Assembly (NCBI RefSeq): GCF_029227915.1
Contig: NC_079880.1
Span: 23,684,501-23,748,500, forward strand
Direction: 5' to 3'
DNA: 64,000 nt
Origin: Hydractinia symbiolongicarpus
Taxonomy: Eukaryota > Cnidaria > Hydrozoa > Anthoathecata > Hydractiniidae
Below, in pieces: positions 12,231 to 22,810 of the stretch (its first letter is position 1; each line of letters opens with the position of its first letter). A program made the position numbers and the translations under genes. The notes under the pieces were generated by a model that was not told the origin of the DNA, did not search any database, and worked only from the letters and a program-made list of their open reading frames with translations.

Positions 12231-15200
12231 TCATATTACACTGATGACTGGGAAAGATAGTGGAGGTATGGTGTTAGAAATGCTGGGAAAAGGTATCCTT
12301 GACAGTGCTTGCACAAAGAGTGTGGCTGGATCAGTCTGGATTGGTGAGTTTGTTAACATGTTGAGTGAAAAAGATCGATAAAAGGTTCATCAAAGTACTG
12401 TTTCAAGTGTTTTGTTTTGGTGATGGTGTGGAGAGCCGTAGCTTTAAATGTGTGAAGATTCCAGTAATTTTTGGTGGAAAAAAGCAGAAAATTATGAAAG
12501 TTGATGTTGTGAGTAATAAGATTCCATTGCTTGTAGGTAAACCTGCGATGAAGTCCTTGTGTATGAAAATTGATTTTGAAAGCGATTCTGCAATGTAGCT
12601 CATGAAAACTTCATACAGAAAACCTGTTGACCTTACCTAAAGAAGAAAAAAAGAAGAAGGCAATAAAACTTTATCGTCAATTATGTCATGCGTCAAAAGA
12701 AAAATTGGTTGGCTTGTTGAAGAAAAGTGGATGGAGTGACAAAGAATTTTTTCGTTTGATTGATGATTGTTCTTCTTCTTGCAAGTTCCGTGAGCTTTAC
12801 AAAAAACCTTACTCTAGGCCTGTTGTTGGACTGTCAGTGTCTGATAAATTTAACAATATTGTCTGCATGGATTTGAGAGTTGGAAAAAGGAAAGTTGTGG
12901 TTCCTTCATCTTGTTGATGCTGGTACTCGATACACAGCTGCATCTTTGATTAAAACAGAGAAGAAAGAAGAAGTTATGGTATGCAAGATTTTTCAATTAT
13001 GGATAGCTTATTTTGGAGCACCTAGAAAGTTTCATAATGATTGTGGAGGGGAATTTTGTAATGCAGTTATGGAGAAGATGAGTGAGAAGTTAGCCATTGA
13101 GATTAGCACAACACCAGGTGAATCACTTTCCAGTAACGGCATTGTATAGAGAAATAATAAAGTGCTCTATGAATCGATGATGAAAACCAAAGAAGATGTT
13201 AAATACAATATGGATACTGCTTTGGCATGGGCAGTTTCGGCAAAGAATGCGCTTCAAAATCAGGGAGGATTTTCTCCAAACCAGTTGTTTTCGGCACCAA
13301 TGTGAATTTACCTTCCATAATATCTTACTCACCTCCTGCTTTAAAATCATCTACTTCGAGTGAAATTGTGAGACGAAATCTTAATGCTCTTCATTCAGCT
13401 CAGGAAAATTTTATTAAGGCAGAATCAAGTAACACCATTCGCCGTGCTCTAAAACACAATGTGTGCACTTTTTCAGAGGAGCATAACACAAATGGCGACA
13501 AAGTTTTCTATATGCGCAAGAATGCAAAGAATTGGAAAGGTGCTGCAACAGTTCTTGGTAAAGAAGGCAATTTGTGTTAATACGTCATGGTAGTTCCTTT
13601 TACAGATGCCATCCTTTCCAACTAATAAAAGTGATTCCTCCGCCAAATGTACAGTCACCCACATCCTCCAATGAAGTAAAGACTCAAAGAAGAATGAATT
13701 GCGGTAATGTTGTTGCTGAAGTGCAGGATGAAGATGAAAGTGATAGTGATGTGGAAATGGTAGAGAAAGATGAGAGGGAATCTAGTGATGCTAGTGAATC
13801 TGCAGTTGGTGAAGATAAAGCATCCAGTGATGCCTCTGATGTTGATGATGAAGCAGAGAGAGTAGTTGATAATGTTAAAGGCGAAGATGCTGATAATTGT
13901 GGTGAGACAGTAAGTGGTGTGGATGCTGAAGTTGAAGAAGTGGTGGCTAGTGGTGCTAGAGAGGTACTTGATGAAGGTGATGCTAAGAAGCTAGATGGCA
14001 CTGTTAGAAAAGAAAGTGATAAAACTACTAGATTTGCTTAGTCTTATCAAGGCAACCAAAAAGAACGGGTGGTTCTAGAGATTGGGTTAATGTTTTTAGG
14101 GCCAGACAGGATGAACCAAGTAGTATAAATTGGAATCAGGTGTTTTGGTGGAAAAAACTGGCTTCAGAGGAAACTGTATTGCTTCTTTTAGAAAAGGATG
14201 AGTGTAAACAAGCTGTGATCGATGGAAAGGAGAAGGAGTTCTCTAATCTGTGTGATCATAATGTGTTTCAATGGGTTGATGATGTTGGTCAAGCAACGGT
14301 GTCACGCAAGTGGGTAATTACAGAGGAGAGAAATGGAGTTACGTTGTTGAAAGCTAGGTTAGTAGCGCAAGGCTTTGAGGAGGTTGCAGCATGTAGAACA
14401 TATTTACCAACTTGTAGTCGCCAACTTTAAGAACGGTGTTCGTGTCTGCGACATCAATGTCTTGGAAGTTGAAATTATTAGATATTACATCAGCCTTTTT
14501 ACAAGGAAATTTGTTAGAGAGAGATGTTTTTGTTCGACTGCCTGCTGAGTACAGAGAAAAAGGTAAAGTTTGCAAACTTATGCGCTGTATCTATGGTCTC
14601 AATGACGCGCCACGGGAGTGGTATAATGGAGTTGAAGAAGTTTTGAAAGGTTTTGGTGGGAAGAAAAGTCGTTTTGACAGTGCAATGTTTCTGTGGTATG
14701 ATGGTGATGAATGTTTGTGTGGCATTGTGGTGACCCATGTTGATGATTTTATATATTGTGGCACCAGCAATTGGAGGTCTTCTGTTATCGATGGTATTTT
14801 GACGATATTTAAAGTTAGTAAACAGGAGTGCTATGCTTTCAAATATATTGGACTTAACATTGTTCAAACACCTTCAGAGATTTTTGTAGATCAAATCAAT
14901 TCGTTCAGAATCTCAGACTAATAGAAGTGGCTCAACAGCGAGCTTCACAGAAGGATAATGATCTTACTCTCGAAGAAAAGAAATCCTTAGGATCTCTTTG
15001 TGGCCAGCTTATATGGGTTATTTCTCAGACCAGACCAGATTGTGCCTTTGATTCATGTTATGTGAGTAACATGGAAAGAATCCGAAAGTCTGTAATCTCA
15101 TTGAGGCAAATAAAACTACGATTGAGATTTCCTAATTTTGGTCATCCAGAGAATCTTGCAGTAATGGTATATAGTGATGCGACTCATGCGACTCTACCTA

Positions 15201-15633
15201 GTGGTGCTTTACAAGGTGCTTACATGGTTTTCTTGTGTGATAATGGATATGTTTCACCTATCACATGGCGGTCAAAGAAGCTTGATCGTGTTACAAAGAG
15301 TCCACTATCTTCTGAGACGATGGCTTTAAGTGAGTCAGCGGATGCTGGATATTTTGTTGCATCAATGGTAAAGGAGATATTTTAATCTTGTTGTTGCTCT
15401 ATCTGTTGCATGTAAAACTGATAACCAATCGCTACAAGAGCATCTTGAAAGCACAAAGATCATCCAAGATCTAAGATTACATGTTGATATTGCAAGATTG
15501 CGTGAAATGATTCAACTTGGAGAAATTAATGTACAATGGGTACCTGGTGCTGAACAGATAGCTGATTGCATGACAAAGTATGGTGCATCGTCGGCTAGAC
15601 TTGTTCATGTATTAAAGACATTTGCCTTTTGAA
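12231..15633 (+). pseudogene. copia pol-like region: protease, integrase, reverse transcriptase, RNase H (broken)
   Basis: Read piecewise. Protease around 12290-12600 (DSACTKSVAG, IPLLVGKPAMKSL). Integrase zinc region around 12660-12800 (LYRQLCHASKEKL, then a Cys pair). Integrase core 12840-13300 (VCMDLR, VDAGTRYTAASL, HNDCGGEFCN). An acidic linker 13690-14030. Reverse transcriptase 14140-14921 (KWVITEERNG, KARLVAQGFEE, LLDITSAFLQGN, VTHVDDFIYCG). RNase H 14927-15633 (VYSDATHATLPSGALQGAY, SKKLDRVTKSPLSSETMAL, QWVPGAEQIADCMTKYG). Frameshifts or stops lie near 12380, 12600, 12915, 13149, 13305, 13580, 14040, 14428, 14921 and 15385. Functional in life cycle only when intact; here it is a relic. 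Confidence 0.88.
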
Positions 15634-15659
15634 AGCAAGCCTAAAGCCTGTTAAATGTT

Positions 15660-15920
15660 GCGTTTAATGTTTTTGAACTTTGGAATACAAAGTTGAGTTA
15701 CAGAACAATTCATACAATGACAATTTTAATTATGTGAATAATATGAATGTTATCATGAACTTGATACATAGTAAGTTGAATGGCATGAACTACGTATATC
15801 CGATGCCAATAACTTTTGAATTGCAGAAGACTGCGCCAATGCTATATTGTGTTATAAAAAGACTTATGAAAATTTTTGGAACTTTGGAAATACAAAGTTG
15901 AGTTGTAGAAGACAGTGCCA
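15660..15920. repeat. Short direct repeats before the copia 3' LTR
   Basis: GAACTTTGGAA, TACAAAGTTGAGTT at about 15674-15700 recurs at about 15880-15905. The following AGACTGCGCCAATG near 15829 recurs as AGACAGTGCCAATG near 15910. It looks like a local duplication between RNase H and the LTR. The open frame 15680-15901 is incidental. Confidence 0.6.
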
Positions 15921-15921
15921 A

Positions 15922-16052
15922 TGTTAATGTTTAATATTGTGATTCTCTTTGTTCTTATAGTACTCTAGACAACAGAACATCATGGAGGTTATTCTATAAC
16001 AAAGGGGAAGCAAAGAACACCAACATGTAATATCCTAAATATCTCTCTGACA
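15922..16052 (+). repeat. 3' LTR of the copia element
   Basis: Starts TGTTAATGTT and ends TCTCTCTGACA. It aligns with the 5' LTR apart from a gap near its start and scattered substitutions. Confidence 0.8.
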
Positions 16053-16564
16053 TTATATTCTAGAGCTTAAAAAGTTGGTGAAAGTCTTTTTAAATTTTTT
16101 AGGATATTCACTTTTAAAGAACTTCAGATTTAATTATGCTGCATAAATTATGATGTCACATTTAAGTAATAGCAAATTTTGACATTTTCTATCTTCTGTA
16201 ATTATAGACTTATTGAAACTTTTCAATGCATACTTATTATAAAGGTGAATTGATTAAAAAGGTTTTTTGCTGAAATGACACTCATTTGCTCGTCCCAGGC
16301 CTCCTATTTTTTTGCTGACAACCCAATAATTGGGTTACCTTTAAGGTAAACAAACTAATTTTAAGATTTGGCTACAAGCATAGATTTTGAGGTAGCGTGG
16401 CTATTGCTATACTTATGAAGTTTTTTATTCAGGTTAAAGGCGCGTAATCACCCTTATCCAAAAAAATTAACATATGTATACATTTTTAAATTTTTTTTTA
16501 AAGTATTATCCTATCCTGAAAATTTGAAGATCTAAAACTTTCTAGAACTGGAAGTACTTTATTG

Positions 16565-17610
16565 TTTTTTCCCTGATGCCATATTTAGCGATTTCCCTGA
16601 TCACTCATGGGTCAAGAAGCAGGCCAATTCAAGAGGTTTAAAGAGCTATGAAGATAATTTTAAAACAAAAAAGGGAAATTCTGAAAACAAAAGGTATAGA
16701 CAATACTTTCTCCATAAGAGAGCGAAGAACTGTTTGAACAAAGGATGTTATGGATGCAAGGGCAGACACAGAGCTGATGATGGATGAGTCACATGAACTT
16801 AGCTAAAAAATTAAATAAACATTAAAACTTAAAACAATATAACTTTCAATAATAACAACCAAGTGTAAATAACTACACACAACTAAACAAACTACATGAC
16901 AAATATTCACATATACAAACAATACGTACAAGGACACTAACAAATACTTTACGTAACATCACAGCCTTAGGTTAAAACATACCCTTCCAGAAAACCTCCT
17001 GTGGAAAATGCACACAAGACACTAAACAACTACTGAGCTGGGGAGAACCACAATTACGATATATACAGCAAATACTAACATGGCTTGTACATAGACGAAA
17101 CGTGCACGGACAAATGCACACAAACGAAACTACAGTGGATTACATACATGGAATTACGAACACAATACTACTGAACAACGCAACCTATGGCAAAGCGCCC
17201 ATACATAGAAATACATGAATATAAACAGCAAAATGTAACGCTTATGGCAAACGCCAATGCCTATAAAAATACAAAAAGTAACAAATCAACGAAAATAATT
17301 ACAAATAAACATTTACTTCCTAAACGACGTTAACATGATTGCCAAATATAATATGTAAGCTGTGTATGTAACTTTTAAAGCGACAACTCTGTTGTGACAG
17401 CAACAATTAACTACCGATTGTCAAAAGAGGATAGCCTATTTATGCAGTTATAACTATGCCCGAGGATAGCCAGAAGCGTGCATGGTCACAAACGCCACGC
17501 GGAAAACTGACATGCATATGTAACAAAGGACCAGGATCAAAAAGTAACGCAAAAGCTAGAGCAAACTGCGTTTGAAAGCAACATCAAGAGGTAGCTAAGT
17601 GTTGCAAAAA
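16565..17610. repeat. Old dispersed repeat interrupted by an insertion
   Basis: 16660-16745 and 17522-17610 together match a continuous stretch at 34885-35040. Shared anchors are AGACAATACTTTC, ATAAGA, TCAAAAAGTAA and ACAACATCAAGAGG. The two halves are separated by 776 bases of unrelated sequence flanked by AACAAAGGA on both sides. Confidence 0.75.
16746..17521. mobile_element. Unclassified 776-bp insertion with 9-bp target duplication
   Basis: The flanks are AACAAAGGA at 16737-16745 and 17522-17530. The insert has strong strand asymmetry: on the plus strand A and C clearly exceed T and G for several hundred bases. It has no long open frame. Its ends (TGTTATGGATGC and CATGCATATGT) show no convincing terminal repeat. 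A 9-bp duplication would suit a Mutator-like element or a target-primed retroposon; the family is not known to me. Confidence 0.65.
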
Positions 17611-19316
17611 AGGCTAATTTGAGTAAGTTAAAATTCATAGTGAATAACACCGAAACTTTAAAAGTTTTAATAATCAAAACTTTGTTGATATATATTTTTA
17701 AAAGCATTACAATGGAAATGCAGCTACACATGCTCTTTCCTATTGATTAAATTTTGGGTGATGACATATATCCAGCAATCACATGGTCGATTTCGCTGTG
17801 CCTTTATGATAATGTGAATTGTGGAATGAATTGCAATGGCACCTCTGTGGGCAGAGAAAAATTAGGGTGAGTTTACTATATTTTTTTTTTTAACATTTAA
17901 ACATGTTCTTACCTTTTTAATAAAATTTTCAGGATAATGTTATCTATTCTTTCAATTTTTACAAAAAAATAGGGACCTCAAAAAAATTTGCCAACAAGGT
18001 TACCCGTCTTTAAGGTGTAGGTATACAAAAAGGTGTGATACTTAATGCTATTAATTCACCAAAACTTTATTTTGATAAATTTATATTTTTAAAAATTAAT
18101 GAAATGATTGCCTAAATAATAGTATACAAAGATTAAGAAAAAATAAAGGTTGAATTTTTAATGGGCACAGATAGAAAACGACCCCTCTCCTACAAATAAG
18201 ATTAAATTTCCAAAAAAATTAGGTTCTCATGTTTGTTTTCCACAATTTTTGACCTATGATGTCGGACAACTCGTTATAACTTGCATTCTGCTTAAACTCA
18301 CGAAATAAAAAATAAATCATTTTTAGATCAAACATTCAACTCCACACTAAGAGCGCTCTTCACTCCTGAGCTTTTATAGTTTTGGAAAAGAGGTTTAAAA
18401 CATCAAAGGTACCTTCTTAAAAAAATAACATTGTGAAAAAGGACTTTAAAGTTTCTAACAGAAATCTTGAACTTCTCCAAAAATATTTGGTCACTATGGT
18501 AACAAATATTATCGTATGTGTTCACCCACATAATTGAGTAGTAACAATTGAAACCTGAGATGATTATATATGTGGAAAAATATTTGATCTTTATTACATA
18601 GCAAAGAGTAATTTTTAAAATTTTCAGATCAGATTTTTTTCTAATCTAGTAATTTTAATTTTTTTTTTTTAAAAAAAATTGATTTTTTTCCTATAGCTAC
18701 TCACACCTGAACATAAAAACTTTTTATCCTAGCCAAAATTATTTATATTTGTTTGGGTTGTGGCTATCTAGTAACTGTTTTTTGCATCTGGCTAAAAGTG
18801 AAATAGTAAGCTTGGTGTCACGATTAATTTTTGAATTTAGCAGGGTAGCAACGAGCTTTTCCCCATGTTTTTATTTTAAACAAATATAGATTCTCAAAAA
18901 GGGCATTACACCCAGATGTGACGCAAGGTATGCCTGTGTGCTCCGCCCCGAATAACATTTTTAAACTTTTACCAGTAACAACAGGTTGTAAACTCCTCCA
19001 GCTAGTTTGTATATATGCCCAAAATATAAAACTAAACTTCCTGGCCTATCACAGCAGGCAACAAAATTATGTTTTAGGCTTAAATCATTGTTTACAAAAC
19101 TATTAAGAACAAGTGCTTTCTCAGGAACTAAGAACAGGCCAAGATACTGATTCTTTGCTTTAGCTTGTAGTTGTTACCTTTCTCTCCAACTGTGACTGCA
19201 GAATAATTTTAATATTAGCTTGATTGTTTATGAACCCAATAGTGATGAAATCCAGTTGCACTAAAAACCTATGTTAATGTTAAAGCCTATGAATTCTTAA
19301 GTTGTGTTCTTTTATA
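17611..19316. other. Intergenic, nothing recognised
   Basis: AT-rich sequence between the interrupted repeat and the ISL2EU-like element. Short open frames (such as 17537-17731 and 18918-19106) lack motifs. Long T runs and A runs near 18650-18690 form a weak inverted pair. Confidence 0.5.
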
Positions 19317-19780
19317 GACGAATTTCCGTGTGACGTCACATAACCAGTTCCCAAGCCTCTGCGCAAATCGACAGGCAAAATGGCAGGCAAGATAGTAAAC
19401 AAATAGGGTAATTGCTTATTAAACGATCGTTTTAAATCGCTTAAAAAGTAAACAAACCTTTCGATCGAAACTTGCACTACCATTATGAACTCTGTTACTA
19501 AGATTTTAATGATATTCTCCATCGCGGGCTTTTATTCTAGACCATTACTTCGGCTTTACAAGCCTACACACCAGGAGTACGCGAGTAAGCAAGTCCTGCA
19601 TTGTGTTCGACTAAATAGCTGCGTTTAAACTGCGACGTTTTTATATCCTTGCCTTGGACATTTTTGTGGGTAATTGATACAGCCCAAAATATGTACGCGA
19701 GGTATAAACACAGACCAAGAGTTGTACAGAGTATAATGCGACAAAACGAAAGCGGCCGCCTCGTGGTCTTCACTTCCAAT

Positions 19781-21220
19781 ATGTCGACCGAATACTTCTC
19801 GAAATTAGTAAGTGAAGATAAACAGCATTATTCAAAAAAACTCACACTTGCCAACGGAACACTCCTACGCGACCCTTTTTCACTGAAGGGAGAAGATTGG
19901 AGCGACGATGTATCATTGCTACCCGATGTTACGCATATGGATTTGTATGTCTATCTCATCCATACACCCAGTGAATTTACAAATGAATCTTTGAAAGCTT
20001 ATAAATCCTTAGAAGCTTACAACTTTTATCTTTCTGGGCATGTTCAAGATGTTTATTGCCACCTCTTGAAAGACGTTGAATTTTGCTACATTAAATCCTC
20101 CGTACTACCTAGTCAGAGACAAGGACAAAAGCAAAAACTATATGATGTATGGATCATTTTACACACAAGTGGATGGGTACTTTCAGCAAATTGTACCTGC
20201 GTTGCTGGGTAAAAATTCACATTAGCTTTCCTTCTTCACTAACAATTTTTTTTCTTTTTGAAGTGACTAATAAAATTTTTACTTTTAGCCTTGGCTCGGC
20301 ATGCAGTCATGTTGCTGCCCTTTTGTTCAAACTGGTTGCTTGTGCTACATTGGAGTTAAACAAAAAAGCTTGCACAAGCAAATTATGCTCATGGAAAAAA
20401 TCTAGAAAAAGAGCACACCCTGCACCTCTGAAGCACATAAACTTCAAAAGACCAAAAAAAGCGAAGTCCTGCCTACTATAGACGAACCTTTTGAAGGTGA
20501 ATTGAAAGGATTCACATCAGTGGATCCCTTGAAATTCGTAACAGAAGAGGAAAAACAACAGTGGATTTCACTCAGTCAAATTGCTCCAGATGCAGTTGTA
20601 CTTAAAAATATAAGTCTGGATTTAGGTGAATAGAGCTCGTTCAGTATATGAACAACATGTCAAACAACACCATGTTGATCTCCAAGTTGTCACAACTGCA
20701 CTTCATATTGATCCAAACTTTCCATATCTTGCAGCAAGCCCTGATGGATTAGTGAAGTGCAAATGTCATGGTCAGAGTTTAGTTGAGATCAAATGCCCAT
20801 TTAAATATAAAAAAAGTTTGAAGCTATGGAGAAACGATAAAAATTGTCCCATTGATAAAGCTGGGAAATTCAAAAAAAATCATGCTTATTACTTCCAAGT
20901 ACAACATCAAATGTTAGTAACTAAAATGAATTATTGTGACTTCTTTGTTTTTTCACAAGGAAAGCAAGAAAATGATACTTTTCTGATCAGGGTTACAAAA
21001 AATGAACCATTTTGTCGGAAACTTCGTGAAAAACTGGCCATTGTATTCGAAAAGGTTTTGTTACCAGAGCTTGTCACTCGGAAAAGTGATCCCAAGTTAC
21101 TAAATGAAGAAAAGGTGTATTGCATATGCAGAAGACCATCCTTCCCACCTATGATTGGTTGTGACAATTTAGGCTCATGTGACATAGAATGGTTCCATTA
21201 TTCTTGTGTGAAGATAACAA
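19781..21220 (+). pseudogene. ISL2EU accessory protein: SWIM finger, YqaJ-like nuclease, PHD finger (copy 1, broken)
   Basis: Starts at ATG 19781 (MSTEYF). The first exon has LPDVTHMDLYVYLI, LKAYKSLEAYNFYLSGHVQD and LPSQRQGQK, then CTCVAG. A 80-base intron (20209-20288, GG|GTAAAA to TTTTAG|C) joins this to LGSACSHVAALLF and completes a SWIM zinc finger (CXC...CXH). A one-base slip in the A run near 20455 changes frame (the other frame reads EVLPTIDEPFEGELKGF). After LDLG the first part of the YqaJ fold is missing and reading resumes at NRARSVYEQH. The core then shows LAASPDGLV, LVEIKCPF and YFQVQHQML, the nuclease acid-acid-Lys pattern. PHD-like cysteines follow (CICRRPSFPPMIGC, then FHYSC), but the last pair is lost at the deletion junction. 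Confidence 0.82.
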
Positions 21221-22604
21221 CGCCTCGTGTTGCCAACTCTTGCTCGATAAGGAATCCTCGATCAGCCAAAACAAGATCTCCATTTTCGACTAAATCCAAA
21301 AAACCACTTTTTATTGTTATTTCCTTATCAGAGACTCTACCTCCCCATCCTTCTGATAGGAAACTAACACTTCCTGTTGGAGAACATGCAACCAAATACT
21401 TGATGGTATTAGTATTCTTGTAATTAGACCATGTCTGTGCTCTGGCATTGAGATTTAATGGACGTTGTATGAATATCTCAGTGCAGTCAATGATGCAGCG
21501 ACAACTTAGGTACTTTTTGAAACACTTCGGCATATGCTTACGTATAGCTTCCTTCTCAGGCCACACAATTAAAAAAAGTAAAGATTTTGATAATACTTTA
21601 AGCAAGCTTCGATAAATTTTGGTGACCATTTTGCATGTAATTCCAAAACCTGAAAGCGATATCTTTGTTATACAAGCCAAGTTTCAATTTTACCAGGACA
21701 ACAACAAGGTGATCTTTCGGTGTCAATATTCTGCTGATACGTTTCATTTTATTTTTGATAATTGCAAATACCCAGTTGAAGCGTGCTTGGTCCAATCCAG
21801 TATAAAAATAAAAATAATTTTTGTGACTTTTCAAATGTCCATAATTTAGTTGGAATTTTCTTGACAAATTGTTTTTATTTTTTAACTGATGGATTTCAGC
21901 CATCCTGTTGACAAGTTCATTTTGGATGCTACAGTATTTTCGAGTCACTTCCTTGATGTTATTTTCTTTTTCTTTCACAACATTCTCTATTTCTGTCACT
22001 TTTTGTTTTAATTTTTCAATCTCCATATCTTGTGGGCTTAGCTCTTCCTCCTCTGGTTCCAAAACTTCACTGGGCTCTTCCACAACAGGAAGATTTGAGC
22101 GCTGCTTAACTCTCAGACGTGCACGTTGGAATCGATCCTGTTTCTCTTTCTTTTTTTCCTCACTCATTTTTTTCCCAATTCGGTCGAAAACTGATGGCAC
22201 AAAATCAGGGCTCAGTGGGTCCTTTGATTTTGATCCTACAAAAAAGAATAGAATATTCCATATATTCACAGTGACTAGATGTGCAAAACATTGACTTACT
22301 GGGAGTGAAAGAATCTCAGTGCGGTAGTAAATACGAGACAGGGAGGCCTCACCCAGAGGGGGGAAGAGGGAGTTTCAAACGTTTATGGACAAGAGAAATG
22401 AATATACATACCAGATGTGAAATGCAGATGGCATACTTTAGCATTTCCAATTAGCTGTTCTGGCCAATCCACCCTGCCAATCGCAGTCAACCATCTTTTT
22501 CTGACGTCTGGGTATTTCTTCGAAGGAATTCGAAAAAAACCACCACTTCCATCGCCTTTCTTGCGTCTGTTCGTACAATTCGGTACACAGCAACTATCAG
22601 GCAT
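21198..22604 (-). pseudogene. ISL2EU transposase: THAP domain plus DDE_Tnp_4-like core (copy 1, broken)
   Basis: Exon 1 (22604-22412) encodes a THAP zinc finger: CCVPNCTNRRKK, FFRIPSKK, then C-x2-H in VCHLHF. An intron follows (TCTG|GTATGT to TTTGTAG|GA at 22235), and exon 2 continues SKDPLSPDFVPSVF, the usual THAP exit. Next come a charged coiled coil (ELSPQDMEIEKLKQK) and the helix LDQARFNWVFAI. A one-base slip near 21645 shifts the frame. The DDE core then reads CIIDCTEIFIQRP (first Asp), TIKYLVACSPTGSVSFLSEG and GDLVLADRGF (second Asp). The protein stops at TRGVVIFTQE, before the third acidic residue, because the C-terminus was deleted. Non-functional. Confidence 0.85.
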
Positions 22605-22810
22605 CCTTCCACAATCAGTACTTCAACGTTTACGACGAATATTTTAAATAATTTTAAGTTTTTTCTCTCTAACTATCACAACACGTCTTCCCTCTTCGAT
22701 AACTTCCTTATGAAAGAACGAAGGCGCGGCTAATGTTTTGCCTGTCGATTTTTACGGCAAGCCGCGCATGCGCAGAAGTGCCGAAAAATGTAAACATTGA
22801 AATTCGTCTA

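Larger units (their letters stand above)
11202..16052 (+). mobile_element. Decayed Ty1/copia LTR retrotransposon
   Basis: The element is bounded by short LTRs (11202-11349 and 15922-16052) that start TG and end CA. Inside, in copia order, are gag with a CCHC knuckle, an aspartic protease segment (DSACTKSVAG), an integrase, an Asp/Glu/Ser-rich linker, a reverse transcriptase with HVDD, and RNase H. Integrase before reverse transcriptase defines the copia type. At least ten stops or frameshifts break the polyprotein, so it cannot be autonomous. The LTRs differ by substitutions and a 12-base gap, so the insertion is not recent. No matching 5-bp target duplication was found. Confidence 0.92.
19317..22808. 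mobile_element. ISL2EU-type DNA transposon (full ends, defective genes)
   Basis: The termini are GACGAATTTC at 19317 and its reverse complement ending at 22808, each bordered by TA (19315-19316 and 22809-22810), as for a 2-bp TA target duplication. Subterminal sequences also mirror each other: CTGCGCA then ATCGACAGGCAAAA occurs near 19355-19380 and inverted near 22735-22780. Two convergent genes lie inside, a SWIM-YqaJ-PHD protein on plus and a THAP-DDE transposase on minus. From memory of the family, ISL2EU elements pair a DDE transposase with a YqaJ-type nuclease. An internal deletion at about 21215 removed the ends of both genes. Confidence 0.82.

Noticed and set aside
13684-14001. Ser/Thr-rich minus-strand ORF
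   Set aside because: It is the antisense of the Asp/Glu/Ser linker of the copia polyprotein; only composition keeps it open.
20931-21185. Minus-strand ORF inside the YqaJ-PHD region, also at 27115-27369
   Set aside because: Shadow of the plus-strand YqaJ-PHD coding sequence, which carries the recognisable motifs.
21225-21423. Continuation of the plus ORF past the PHD cysteines
   Set aside because: Beyond about 21220 it reads the transposase backwards; the open frame is a product of the deletion join.
21908-22294. Ser/Phe-rich plus-strand ORF of 128 codons, also at 28092-28478
   Set aside because: Antisense of the coiled-coil region of the THAP-DDE transposase.
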